Assembly (NCBI RefSeq): GCF_007679345.1
Contig: NZ_VEGH01000001.1
Coordinates: 186,001-250,000 of the forward strand
Source: Cellulosimicrobium cellulans
GTDB taxonomy: Bacteria; Actinomycetota; Actinomycetes; Actinomycetales; Cellulomonadaceae
Length of the DNA: 64,000 bases
Direction of reading: 5' to 3'
This document shows, one piece after another, positions 42,010 through 50,426 of this stretch. The notes beneath the pieces are model-generated. The model worked only from the letters and a program-made list of their open reading frames with translations, made no database searches and was not told the origin of the DNA. Position numbers and translations under genes: made by a program. Within the stretch, counting starts at the first letter, position 1; each line of letters starts with the position of its first letter.

Positions 42010-42287
42010 GCGCCCCGCGTCTCTGACGCCCGCGCGTCCCTGACGCGCCCGGCGAGCCGCCGCACCCGCGCCGGCGCCGCCGACCGGAGCCCGCTCCGTC
42101 CTCACGCGCCCGCCGCGCCGCCCCGTCCCGGGAATTCCCGACCCGCCGGTCTGGTTCCGGTCCACCGGGGAGCCGTGGCGCCGACGCACGCACCCGGCCG
42201 CGGGCAGCCCGCCCGCCGCCCGGACGCACGCCCACCCCCCCCCACGCGCGGCACACCGCCGCGCGGCCCTCCCGGAAGGACACCCCC
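42010..42287 (+). promoter_or_regulatory. attenuator-like leader between Cys peptide and importer
   Basis: Right after the leader stop, GCGTC-TCT-GACGC (42017-42029) and GCGTC-CCT-GACGC (42034-42046) are two equal hairpins, while the GACGC of the first can pair instead with the GCGTC of the second. A perfect 12-bp palindrome CGGGAATTCCCG lies at 42129-42140. The other bases up to the ribosome binding site (GGAAGGA) are C-rich with no gene. Confidence 0.5.
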
Positions 42288-43817
42288 GTGAGCACCCGTC
42301 GCTCCCGCCGCGCCCCGCTCGGCGCCGCCCTGGCCGTCGCCGCCGCCCTGGCGCTGGCCGCCTGCGGCTCCGGCTCGGGCTCCGGCGGCGACTCGTCCGC
42401 CGCCTCGGGCACGCCCGACGCCTCGGCCGAGATCGTCATCGGCTCCACCAACGAGCCCACCGGGCTCGTCCGCAACGTCGGCGGCTCGTCCGGCGTCTCG
42501 CAGACCATGACCCGCAACGTGTTCGAGGGCCTGACCTCGGTCGACGTCGACGGCCAGGTCATCCCGACGCTCGCCGAGTCCTGGGACGTCTCCGAGGACG
42601 GCCTGACGTACACGTTCCACCTGCAGCCGGACGTCACCTTCCACGACGGCACCCCGCTGACCGCGGACGACGTGGTGTGGAGCATCTCCGAGGCGATCGG
42701 CCCGGAGTCGAAGTCCGCCCGCAAGAGCGACCTGCTCGTCATCCAGCAGGCCACCGCGGTCGACGACGCCACCGTGCAGCTCGACCTGTCGCGGCCGTCG
42801 CAGGGCCTGACGTTCTACCTCGCGTCCGTCACGATCGTGCAGGACGGGGACAAGGAGCTGACCAGCGACAACGGCACCGGCCCCTACCGGTTCGTCGAGT
42901 GGGTGCAGGGCGACCACCTCACCATCGAGAAGTACGACGGCTACTGGGGCGAGCCCGCGAAGAACGCCGGCGTCACGTTCCGGTTCTTCCAGGACACCAC
43001 CGCGCTGAACAACGCGCTGCTCACCGGCGACCTCGACCTCGTCATCGCCGAGGACTCCCCGGACCAGCTGGTCCAGTTCGAGGACAACCCGGACTTCACG
43101 ATCACCGAGGGCACCTCGACCACCAAGCAGATCTGGGCGTTCAACGACCGCGAGGCGCCGTTCAGCGACGTCCGCGTCCGCCAGGCGCTCTACAAGGCGA
43201 TCGACCGGGACGCGATCCTGTCGGCGGTGTGGGACGGCTACGGCCAGGTCATCGGCTCGATGGTCCCGCCCACCGACCCGTGGTTCGTCGACCAGGCCGA
43301 CGTGCACGGCTACGACCCGGAGGCCGCCGAGGCGCTGCTGGCGGAGGCCGGCGTCACCGACCTGGAGATCTCCGTGGACTACATCCCGGACGACACCACC
43401 GAGGCGATCCTCGCCCTGCTCACCAAGAACCTCGCCGACGTCGGCGTCTCCCTGACGCCGAACCCGATCGACGACGCCACCTGGTACCAGAAGGTCTACA
43501 CGGACCACGACTTCCAGTCCACGCTCATGGGCCACGTGAACCCGCGCGACGTGCTCTGGTACGCGAACCCCGAATTCTACTGGGGCTACGACAACCCGCA
43601 GGTTCAGGAGTGGGTCGCCCAGGCCGACGAGGCGAGCACCGAGGCCGAGCAGGTCGACCTGCTGAAGCAGGTCAACGAGACCATCGGCGAGGAGGCGGCG
43701 TCCGCCTGGCTGTACCTGGACCCGCAGATCCGCGTCGCCCGCTCGGACGTCACCGGCTTCCCCGTCGACCAGGTGACCGAGTCGTTCTACGTCGCCGACA
43801 TCGTCCGGGAGTCCTGA
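42288..43817 (+). CDS. ABC importer substrate-binding lipoprotein (Dpp/Opp family)
   Basis: 509 residues. The signal peptide ends in the lipobox ALAAC near residue 25, then a Gly/Ser linker and a full SBP_bac_5 domain: NVFEGLTSVDVDGQVIPTLAESWDVS, YTFHLQPDVTFHDGTPLTADDVVWS and RVRQALYKAIDRDAIL are family motifs (given in part). Family members bind peptides, nickel or glutathione. The Cys leader peptide suggests the ligand supplies cysteine. GTG 42288 follows GGAAGGA. First of five importer genes. Confidence 0.85.
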   Translation: MSTRRSRRAPLGAALAVAAALALAACGSGSGSGGDSSAASGTPDASAEIVIGSTNEPTGLVRNVGGSSGVSQTMTRNVFEGLTSVDVDGQVIPTLAESWDVSEDGLTYTFHLQPDVTFHDGTPLTADDVVWSISEAIGPESKSARKSDLLVIQQATAVDDATVQLDLSRPSQGLTFYLASVTIVQDGDKELTSDNGTGPYRFVEWVQGDHLTIEKYDGYWGEPAKNAGVTFRFFQDTTALNNALLTGDLDLVIAEDSPDQLVQFEDNPDFTITEGTSTTKQIWAFNDREAPFSDVRVRQALYKAIDRDAILSAVWDGYGQVIGSMVPPTDPWFVDQADVHGYDPEAAEALLAEAGVTDLEISVDYIPDDTTEAILALLTKNLADVGVSLTPNPIDDATWYQKVYTDHDFQSTLMGHVNPRDVLWYANPEFYWGYDNPQVQEWVAQADEASTEAEQVDLLKQVNETIGEEAASAWLYLDPQIRVARSDVTGFPVDQVTESFYVADIVRES

Positions 43818-43821
43818 CACC

Positions 43822-44778
43822 GTGCGCGCTGCACTGCTGCGGATCGGCGCCCTGCTGATCTCCCTCGTCCTGGCGAGCGTCGTCGTGTTCGTCGTGCTCC
43901 GGCTGCTGCCGGGCGACGCCGCGGGCGCGACGCTCGGCGTGGGCACCACCACTGACCAGCTCGACCAGCTCCGCTCGGAGCTCGGGACGGACCAGCCGGT
44001 GGTGACGCAGTACGTGCAGTGGCTCGGCCAGATCGTCCGCGGGGACCTGGGCACGTCGTTCGTGTCCCGGCTCCCCGTGGCCGACCTGATCACGCAGAAG
44101 CTGCCCATCACGGTGCCGCTCAGCCTGTCCGCGTTCGTCCTGGCCGTGCTCGTGTCGGTGCCCCTCGGCGTGATCGCCGCGGTGCACCGGCGCGGGCCGG
44201 TCGGGGTCGCGGTGTCGGCCGTGTCCCAGCTCGGCGTCGCGGTGCCGGTGTTCTGGGTGGGCGTGCTCCTCGTGCTCGTGCTTGCCCTGCAGGCCCGGTG
44301 GCTGCCGGCCGGCGGGTTCCCGCGCACCGGCTGGGACGACCCCGCGGCCGCGGTGCGGTCGCTGGTGCTGCCGGTGGTGACCGTGGCGATCGCCATGTCG
44401 GCGGTCATGGTCCGGTACGTGCGGTCCGCGACCCTCGACGTGCTGGACCAGGACTACCTGCGCACCGCGCGGTCCCTCGGCTACGGCCGGTGGCACGCGC
44501 TGGCGCGGCACGGGCTGCGCAACGCGGCCGTGCCGGTCGTGTCGATCCTCGGCATCGAGCTGGCGACCTCGCTGCTCGGCGCCGTGGTAATCGAGAACGT
44601 GTTCGCCCTCCCGGGGCTGGGCACGCTGCTGCTCGACTCGGTGACCTCCCGCGACCTGCCGGTGGTCCAGGCGCTCGTGCTGGGGCTCACCGCGATCGTG
44701 CTGATCATGAACGCGCTGGTCGACCTCGGGCAGCGCGCCATCGACCCGCGGCTGCGGACGGCGGAGGTGACGGCGTGA
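43822..44778 (+). CDS. ABC importer permease, DppB type
   Basis: 318 residues, six membrane helices. RIGALLISLVLASVVVFVVLRLLPGD is the usual first helix of DppB/OppB proteins, and VRSATLDVLDQDYLRTARSLGYG is the EAA loop that docks on the ATPase. It follows the binding protein by four bases and overlaps the next permease (GTGA). It forms the pore together with that DppC-type protein. Confidence 0.86.
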   Translation: MRAALLRIGALLISLVLASVVVFVVLRLLPGDAAGATLGVGTTTDQLDQLRSELGTDQPVVTQYVQWLGQIVRGDLGTSFVSRLPVADLITQKLPITVPLSLSAFVLAVLVSVPLGVIAAVHRRGPVGVAVSAVSQLGVAVPVFWVGVLLVLVLALQARWLPAGGFPRTGWDDPAAAVRSLVLPVVTVAIAMSAVMVRYVRSATLDVLDQDYLRTARSLGYGRWHALARHGLRNAAVPVVSILGIELATSLLGAVVIENVFALPGLGTLLLDSVTSRDLPVVQALVLGLTAIVLIMNALVDLGQRAIDPRLRTAEVTA

Positions 44779-45689
44779 CCGGCGAGCTGACCACCACGAC
44801 CCCGGTCGCGCGGGACGTCGGGGCGCCCGGCGCCGCGCCGGGGACGCCCGCGACCGGGCGGGTCCGCGGCGCCCGCCGCCTGCCCCCGTCGCTCGTCGTC
44901 GGCGCCGTCCTGGTCGGGATGGTCGCCCTGGTCGGGCTGGTGTCGCTGTTCTGGACCCCCTACGCCCTCGACGACACCGGCACCGGCGAGCGCCTGGCGG
45001 GCCCGAGCGCCGCGCACTGGGGCGGCACCGACCGCCTCGGCCGCGACCTGCTGTCCCAGCTGATGACCGGCGCGGGCAACGCCCTGGTCGTCGCGGTCGC
45101 CTCGATGCTCGTCGCCGGGGTGCTCGGCGTCGCGGTCGGCGTGCTCGCCGGCGCCACCCGACGCTGGGTCGACGTCACGCTGCTCTCGGCGGTCGACCTG
45201 CTGATCGCCTTCCCCACGCTGCTGCTCGCCATGCTCATCGTCACGGTGCGCGGCGCCTCCCTGTCGTCGGCGATCTGGGCCATCGGCATCTCCGGGTCCG
45301 CCGTCATCGCGCGGGTCACCCGGGTCAACGTCGCCCGGGTGCTGCGCGAGGACTACGTCACCGCCGCGCACGCCGCGGGCACCGGCTGGTGGGGCACCGT
45401 GCTGCGGCACGTCGTCCCGAACGTCTGGCCGACCCTGCTGGTGCAGCTGATGCTGCTCGGCGGCGGCGCCGTGCTCGCCGAGGCGTCGCTGTCGTACCTC
45501 GGCCTGGGCGCCCCGCCGCCCAACGCGTCCTGGGGCCGGCTGCTCCAGGAGGCGCAGTCGACGATGCTGGTCCAGCCGTGGGGCGCGATCCTGCCCGGCG
45601 TCGCGATCGTCGTGGCCGTGCTCGGGCTGAACCTGCTCGGTGACGGCATCCGCGAGCGCACCGACCCGAACCTGAGGGGGGACCGATGA
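44775..45689 (+). CDS. ABC importer permease, DppC type
   Basis: About 304 residues. A Thr/Pro/Ala N-terminal tail precedes six helices. HWGGTDRLGRDLLSQLMTGA is the DppC/OppC signature and REDYVTAAHAAGTGWWGTVLRHVVPN the ATPase-docking loop. GTG 44775 overlaps the upstream stop and its own TGA overlaps the next ATG. It partners the DppB-type permease. Confidence 0.86.
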   Translation: MTGELTTTTPVARDVGAPGAAPGTPATGRVRGARRLPPSLVVGAVLVGMVALVGLVSLFWTPYALDDTGTGERLAGPSAAHWGGTDRLGRDLLSQLMTGAGNALVVAVASMLVAGVLGVAVGVLAGATRRWVDVTLLSAVDLLIAFPTLLLAMLIVTVRGASLSSAIWAIGISGSAVIARVTRVNVARVLREDYVTAAHAAGTGWWGTVLRHVVPNVWPTLLVQLMLLGGGAVLAEASLSYLGLGAPPPNASWGRLLQEAQSTMLVQPWGAILPGVAIVVAVLGLNLLGDGIRERTDPNLRGDR

Positions 45690-46519
45690 CCGCGCTGCTG
45701 TCCGTCGAGGACCTGACCGTCACCACCTCGACCGGGCGCCGGATCCTCGACAGCGTCTCCTGGTCGCTGGACGCCGGCGGCCGGCTCGGCGTCGTCGGCG
45801 AGTCGGGCTCCGGCAAGTCGATGACCGCCCTGGCCGTGCTCGGCCTGCTGCCCGAGGGGATGCGGGCCACCGGCCGCGTCCTGCTCGACGGCGAGGACCT
45901 GCTGACCCTGCCGCCCCGCCGCCTGGCCCGCGTCCGCGGCGGCCAGGTCGCGATGGTGTTCCAGGAGCCCCTGACCGCGCTCGACCCGCTGATGACCGTC
46001 GGCCGGCAGATCACCGGCCCGCTGCGGCTGCACCGCGGGCTGCGCGGCGCGGCGGCACGCGACGAGGCCGCCCGGCTCGCCCGGCTCGTGCACCTCGACG
46101 ACACCGAGCGCATCCTCGGCTCCTACCCGTGGCAGCTGTCCGGCGGGCAGCGGCAGCGGGTCGCCCTCGCCATGGCCCTGGCCTGCGAACCGCGGGTGCT
46201 GCTGGCGGACGAGCCGACGACCGCGCTCGACGTGACCGTCCAGGCCGAGGTGCTCGACCTGCTCGACGACCTCGTGGACCGGACCGGCGTCGCGCTGGTC
46301 TTCGTCACGCACGACCTGCCCGTGGTGGCCCGCGTCGCGCGGGACCTGGTGGTCATGCGCGACGGCCGGGTGGTCGAGCACACCTCGGTCGCCGCGGCGC
46401 TGGCCGGGGGCGAGGCCGCGTACACGCGGGAGCTCGTCGGGGCGGCGCGGGCGGTCACGGGGCTGCCCGGCGGCGGTCCGGCGGCCGGTCCCGCGACGCA
46501 CGAGGAGGCGGCCCGATGA
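45686..46519 (+). CDS. ABC importer ATPase, DppD type
   Basis: 277 residues. Walker A GESGSGKSMTALAVLGL, signature LSGGQRQRVALAMALA, Walker B VLLADEPTTALDVT and the switch His in FVTHDLPVV are all present. A DppD-like C-terminal stretch (YTRELVGAAR) follows. It couples ATP hydrolysis to the permeases. ATGA overlap upstream and downstream keeps it in the operon. Confidence 0.87.
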   Translation: MTALLSVEDLTVTTSTGRRILDSVSWSLDAGGRLGVVGESGSGKSMTALAVLGLLPEGMRATGRVLLDGEDLLTLPPRRLARVRGGQVAMVFQEPLTALDPLMTVGRQITGPLRLHRGLRGAAARDEAARLARLVHLDDTERILGSYPWQLSGGQRQRVALAMALACEPRVLLADEPTTALDVTVQAEVLDLLDDLVDRTGVALVFVTHDLPVVARVARDLVVMRDGRVVEHTSVAAALAGGEAAYTRELVGAARAVTGLPGGGPAAGPATHEEAAR

Positions 46520-47316
46520 CCGCGACCGTCCCGACCCCCGCCGGCGCGCCGGACGCCCCTGCCGCGCCCGTGCTCGAGGCCGTCGACGTGGTCCGCACCT
46601 TCGGTGCCACCCGCGCCCTCGACGGCGTCTCCGTGCGCGTCGAGGCCGGCCGCAGCGTCGGCATCGTCGGCGAGTCCGGCTCCGGGAAGTCGACCCTGCT
46701 GCGCCAGCTGCTCGCCCTCGACTCCCCCACCGCGGGCGAGGTCCGGTACCGCGGCGAGCCGCTGGCGCGCCGCGACCGCCACCTGCTCCGCCGGCTCCGC
46801 GCCGACGTCCAGCCGGTGTTCCAGGACCCGCGGTCCTCGCTCGACCCCCGGATGCGGGTCGGCGCCGTCGTCGCGGAGCCGCTGCGCTCGCTCAAGGTCC
46901 CCGGCGACCACCGGGAGCGCGTCGCCGAGGTGCTGGGCGCGGTCGGCCTCGACCCCGACGTCGCGGCCAGGTACCCGGCGCAGTTCTCCGGCGGGCAGCG
47001 GCAGCGCATCGCGATCGCGCGGGCCCTGGCGCCCCGGCCGTCGGTGCTGGTCGCCGACGAGCCCGTCTCCGCGCTCGACGTGTCCGTGCGCGGGCAGGTC
47101 GTCGACCTGCTGCAGCGGCTCGCCGCGGAGCAGGGGCTGACCCTGGTGCTCGTGTCGCACGACATCGCCATCGTCGGGCGGCTGTGCGAGCGGACCGTCG
47201 TGCTGCACCACGGGCGGGTCGTCGAGGAGGGGCCGACGGCGTCGGTGCTGGCGGACCCGCAGGAGGCGTACACGCGCCGGTTGCTGGCGGCGGTCCCGCA
47301 GCTGCCGGCGGTCTGA
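46516..47316 (+). CDS. ABC importer ATPase, DppF type
   Basis: About 266 residues. An Ala/Pro N-terminus precedes Walker A GESGSGKSTLLRQLLAL, the Q-loop VQPVFQDPRSSLDPRM, signature FSGGQRQRIAIARALA, Walker B VLVADEPVSALDVS and LVSHDIAIV. It pairs with the DppD-type ATPase. ATG 46516 overlaps the upstream stop. Transcription probably ends at the strong hairpin 12 nt downstream. Confidence 0.87.
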   Translation: MTATVPTPAGAPDAPAAPVLEAVDVVRTFGATRALDGVSVRVEAGRSVGIVGESGSGKSTLLRQLLALDSPTAGEVRYRGEPLARRDRHLLRRLRADVQPVFQDPRSSLDPRMRVGAVVAEPLRSLKVPGDHRERVAEVLGAVGLDPDVAARYPAQFSGGQRQRIAIARALAPRPSVLVADEPVSALDVSVRGQVVDLLQRLAAEQGLTLVLVSHDIAIVGRLCERTVVLHHGRVVEEGPTASVLADPQEAYTRRLLAAVPQLPAV

Positions 47317-47328
47317 GTCTCGGGCACG

Positions 47329-47387
47329 ACCTCGGGTGGAAGGTTCTGCCGGACACGCCACGGGCGTCTCCGGCAGAACCTTCCACC
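47329..47387. repeat. intergenic hairpin repeat, likely bidirectional terminator
   Basis: 19-bp perfect stem: 47335-47353 with 47369-47387, loop 15 nt. The first 31 bases are identical to 23966-23996. It lies between the convergent ends of the importer operon (47316) and the acyl-CoA dehydrogenase gene (47433). Confidence 0.85.
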
Positions 47388-47432
47388 GTGGGCGGGCACC
47401 CGGGGCGGCCCGGCGGCCCGCCCCGCCCCGCC

Positions 47433-49565
47433 TCACCGCCGCGGCTTCGGCTCCGGCACCGGCTCCGTCCCCGACGCCCGGGCGGCGCGCTGCGCCTCCC
47501 GCGCCTCCGCCTGCCGCGCGGCCTCCGCCCCGGACGCGATCTCGGCCCGCACGTGCTCCGGCCCGTACCCGAACGCGTCGACCAGGTCCTGGGCGTGCGG
47601 CCGCAGCCGGACGAGCAGCCGCTCGATGTAGGAGGTCACGGTGCGCGCCCGGCCCGCGGACAGCCGGCCGTTCACCAGGTACCAGGCCAGGTTCCGCTCG
47701 ATGACGGTCAGCCCGAACAGGTCCCGCAGCCGGGTCAGCACCTGGCGGGTGCCGGCGTCCGGCACCGCGTCGAGCGCCCGGGTGAACGCCTCCCACTGCA
47801 GCAGCTCGGCGTGCGCGCGGGCGGCCTCGACCAGCTCGTGCTGGTGGGCGTCGAACAGCTCGGCGGCCACCTCCGGCGTCGCGCGGCGGGCCGGGCGGAG
47901 CGCCTGGGCGAGCTCGGCGACCATCGTCGCCACCCGGTCGGCGAGCAGGTCCCGCTGGGTGTGCGGGTCCCGGAGCTGGCCGGCCGACCGCCGGGCGTCG
48001 CCCGCGTCGACCAGCGTCTGCACGGCGCGGGCCAGCGGCATCCGGTGCAGCGCGGCGTCCGCCGCCTTGCCCGCCACCAGCCGGGCCATGACCGCCGGGT
48101 CCCCGCCGACCTGCGCGGCGTAGCGGGCGAGCAGCCGCTTGCCGACGAGCTGGTAGAGCACGGTGTTGTCGCCCTCGAACGTCACGTACACGTCGAGGTC
48201 GGCGCGCAGCGAGCTCAGCCGGTTCGCGGTGAGGAAGCCGGCACCACCGCACGCCTCCCGGCAGGTCTGCAGGGTCCGCAGCGCGTGCCACGTCGACGTC
48301 GGCTTCAGCGCCGCCGCGAGGGTCTCGAGCTCCTCGCGCGACTCCGCGGTGTCGTCGCGGCCCGAGAACACGTCGTCGAACGCGGCGAGCAGGTGCTCGT
48401 GCGCGAACGTGGCGGCGTAGGTCTCGGCCAGCAGCGGGAGCAGCCGGCGGCGGTGCTCGCCGTAGTCGAGCAGCACCACCTCGTCGGTCGGCGACGCCCC
48501 GGCGAACTGCCGGCGCTGGTTGCCGTAGGTCACCGCGACGACCAGGCCGAGCTTCGCCGCGTTCACCGCCGCGCCGTCGAGGGACACCCGCCCCTGCACG
48601 AGGGTGCCGAGCATGGTGAAGAACCGGCGGCCGGGGCTGGCGATCGGGGACGAGTACGTCCCGTCCGCGGCCACCGAGCCGTACCGGTCGAGCAGGTCGG
48701 CCCGCGGGACGCGCACGTGGTCGAACCACAGCCGGCCGTTGTCGATGCCGTTCAGGCCGCCCTTGAGGCCGTCGTCCTCGCCGCCGACGCCCGGCAGGAA
48801 CTCCCCGGTCGCGGCGTCCCGGATCGGCACGTGGAACGCGTGCACCCCGTGGTTCACCGGCCGCGGGTCGTCCGGACCCTGCGACACGAGCTGCGCGAAC
48901 ACCACCGCCGCGGTGCCGTGCTGGCCCGCGTTGCCGAGGTAGTCCTTCCACGCCGCGCGGAACGGCGTGTGGATCACGAACTCCTCGGTGGCGGGGTCGT
49001 ACGTCGCGGTGGTGCCGATGCTGGCGACGTCCGAGCCGTGGCCCGTCTCGGTCATGGCGAACGCGCCGGGCACGTCGACCGACATCGCGCCGGGCAGCAG
49101 CCGGTCGTGGTGCCGCTCGGTGCCGAGGTGCAGGATCGCGGACGCGTACAGGCCCCACTGCACGCCCGCCTTGATCTGCAGCGACGGGTCCGCCGCGACC
49201 AGCTCCTCGAACCGGGCCAGGCTGCCGCCGTGGTCGTCGGCGCCGCCCAGCCGCTCGGGGAACGCGCGCAGCACGTCGCCCTCGCGCGCCAGCGTCCGGA
49301 GCTGGTCGAGGACGCGGGCGCGGTGCTCGGGGACCGCCAGGCCCTCGACGCGCTGGAACCGCGGCTGGGCGACCACGTCGCGCGCGCCGCGGCGCAGGTC
49401 GGCGTACCGGCCGAGCAGCACGTCGGTCAGCCGGGGCACGTCCACGCGCGGATCCGCGTGCCGGCTGCCGTGCGGGTGGCCGGCGCCCGTGGGCCGGACG
49501 GTCGCCGTCGGGTTCGTCACCGCCGGGCCGGGGGTGGTGGCCGGGGTCGGTGCGGTGGTCGTCAT
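47433..49565 (-). CDS. acyl-CoA dehydrogenase/oxidase family protein
   Basis: 710 residues, the long form related to acyl-CoA oxidases. FAMTETGHGSDVASIGTTATYD and WFDHVRVPRADLLDRYG are FAD/substrate motifs, and CREACGGAGFLTANRLSSLR with TFEGDNTVLYQLVGKRLL follows in the C-terminal part. It would introduce the trans-2 double bond in fatty acyl-CoA. ATG 49565 follows AGGGGAGA. The TetR gene lies 50 nt upstream in the same direction and beta-oxidation genes diverge from it, so the set is probably one regulon. Choice of electron acceptor (O2 or ETF) is unclear. Confidence 0.85.
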   Translation of the reverse strand: MTTTAPTPATTPGPAVTNPTATVRPTGAGHPHGSRHADPRVDVPRLTDVLLGRYADLRRGARDVVAQPRFQRVEGLAVPEHRARVLDQLRTLAREGDVLRAFPERLGGADDHGGSLARFEELVAADPSLQIKAGVQWGLYASAILHLGTERHHDRLLPGAMSVDVPGAFAMTETGHGSDVASIGTTATYDPATEEFVIHTPFRAAWKDYLGNAGQHGTAAVVFAQLVSQGPDDPRPVNHGVHAFHVPIRDAATGEFLPGVGGEDDGLKGGLNGIDNGRLWFDHVRVPRADLLDRYGSVAADGTYSSPIASPGRRFFTMLGTLVQGRVSLDGAAVNAAKLGLVVAVTYGNQRRQFAGASPTDEVVLLDYGEHRRRLLPLLAETYAATFAHEHLLAAFDDVFSGRDDTAESREELETLAAALKPTSTWHALRTLQTCREACGGAGFLTANRLSSLRADLDVYVTFEGDNTVLYQLVGKRLLARYAAQVGGDPAVMARLVAGKAADAALHRMPLARAVQTLVDAGDARRSAGQLRDPHTQRDLLADRVATMVAELAQALRPARRATPEVAAELFDAHQHELVEAARAHAELLQWEAFTRALDAVPDAGTRQVLTRLRDLFGLTVIERNLAWYLVNGRLSAGRARTVTSYIERLLVRLRPHAQDLVDAFGYGPEHVRAEIASGAEAARQAEAREAQRAARASGTEPVPEPKPRR

Positions 49566-49615
49566 GCGTGTCTCCCCTGTGTCGGTGCGTCGCCGTCGGC
49601 GCACGCTCGGGTGGA

Positions 49616-50305
49616 TCAGCCGGGCTGGTCGCCCGGGTCCCGCTGGTCCGGTGCCGGTCGCCCGGCCTGCTCGCGGGAGCGGACGCCGACCGGCCCCGCC
49701 CACAGCCACGCCGCGACCCGGGTGGCCACGTCCTCGCGGTCGGCATCCGACCCGCCGGCCTCCGCGAGCCACCGCTCGCCCGCGCCGCGCACGAACCCCA
49801 CGGCGCCCGCGGCCCACAGCCGGGTCCACGCGGCCCCGTCGCCCTCCGACGCGTCCGGACCGAGGGCGCGCACGAACGGCGCGGCGACGAGCTCCGTGAC
49901 GGAGTCCAGGAAGTGCCCCACCGAGCCGCCGCGGGTCACGAACGCGTACACGTGCGGCGAGGACTCGATCATCGACAGGTAGGTGTCGACCATCCCGCGC
50001 AGTGCGTCCCGCGGCGTGCTCGCCCCCGCCGCCGCGGCGTCCAGGGCGTCCCGGATGTCGGCGACGACGGCCGCGGCGACCGCGAGCTGCAGCCCGTCCT
50101 TGTCGGTGAAGTACCGGTACACGATCGACTTCGACGTGCCCCCCGCCGCCGCGATGTCGTCCATCGACACGTCGGGCCCCTGGTGGTGCACGACCCGGCG
50201 CGCGACGCGCACGAGCTCCGCGCGGCGGGCCTCGCGGTGGTCCTCCCACCGCGTCGACCGGCCGTCGTCCGTCGTCGTCGACGGTGCACGCGTGACCGGG
50301 CTCAC
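49616..50305 (-). CDS. TetR family transcriptional regulator
   Basis: About 229 residues. The N-terminal helix-turn-helix is VSMDDIAAAGGTSKSIVYRYFTDKDGL; the C-terminal ligand domain is helical and unclassified. It lies between the acyl-CoA dehydrogenase gene and the divergent thiolase operon, so acyl-CoA-responsive repression of both is likely. TACCGT sits seven bases before GTG 50305 on the minus strand (leaderless), next to a dyad at 50319-50331. The C-terminus is Pro/Asp-rich and may be disordered. Confidence 0.82.
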   Translation of the reverse strand: MSPVTRAPSTTTDDGRSTRWEDHREARRAELVRVARRVVHHQGPDVSMDDIAAAGGTSKSIVYRYFTDKDGLQLAVAAAVVADIRDALDAAAAGASTPRDALRGMVDTYLSMIESSPHVYAFVTRGGSVGHFLDSVTELVAAPFVRALGPDASEGDGAAWTRLWAAGAVGFVRGAGERWLAEAGGSDADREDVATRVAAWLWAGPVGVRSREQAGRPAPDQRDPGDQPG

Positions 50306-50318
50306 AGAACCGACGGTA

Positions 50319-50331
50319 TCAAGTACTGTGA
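50319..50331. promoter_or_regulatory. operator-like dyad in tetR-thiolase control region
   Basis: TCAAGTACTGTGA has an AGTACT core with near-symmetric flanks and abuts the tetR -10 box (50313-50318). It is the only dyad seen in the 121-nt divergent region, a candidate TetR site. Confidence 0.4.
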
Positions 50332-50426
50332 GTTTCGGGCACCGCGCAAGGGACCGAGGTCCCAACACCGGCGACCCGGGACAGCACCACCCAGCGACAT
50401 CGACGACGATGCGGGAGGACCCCCAC

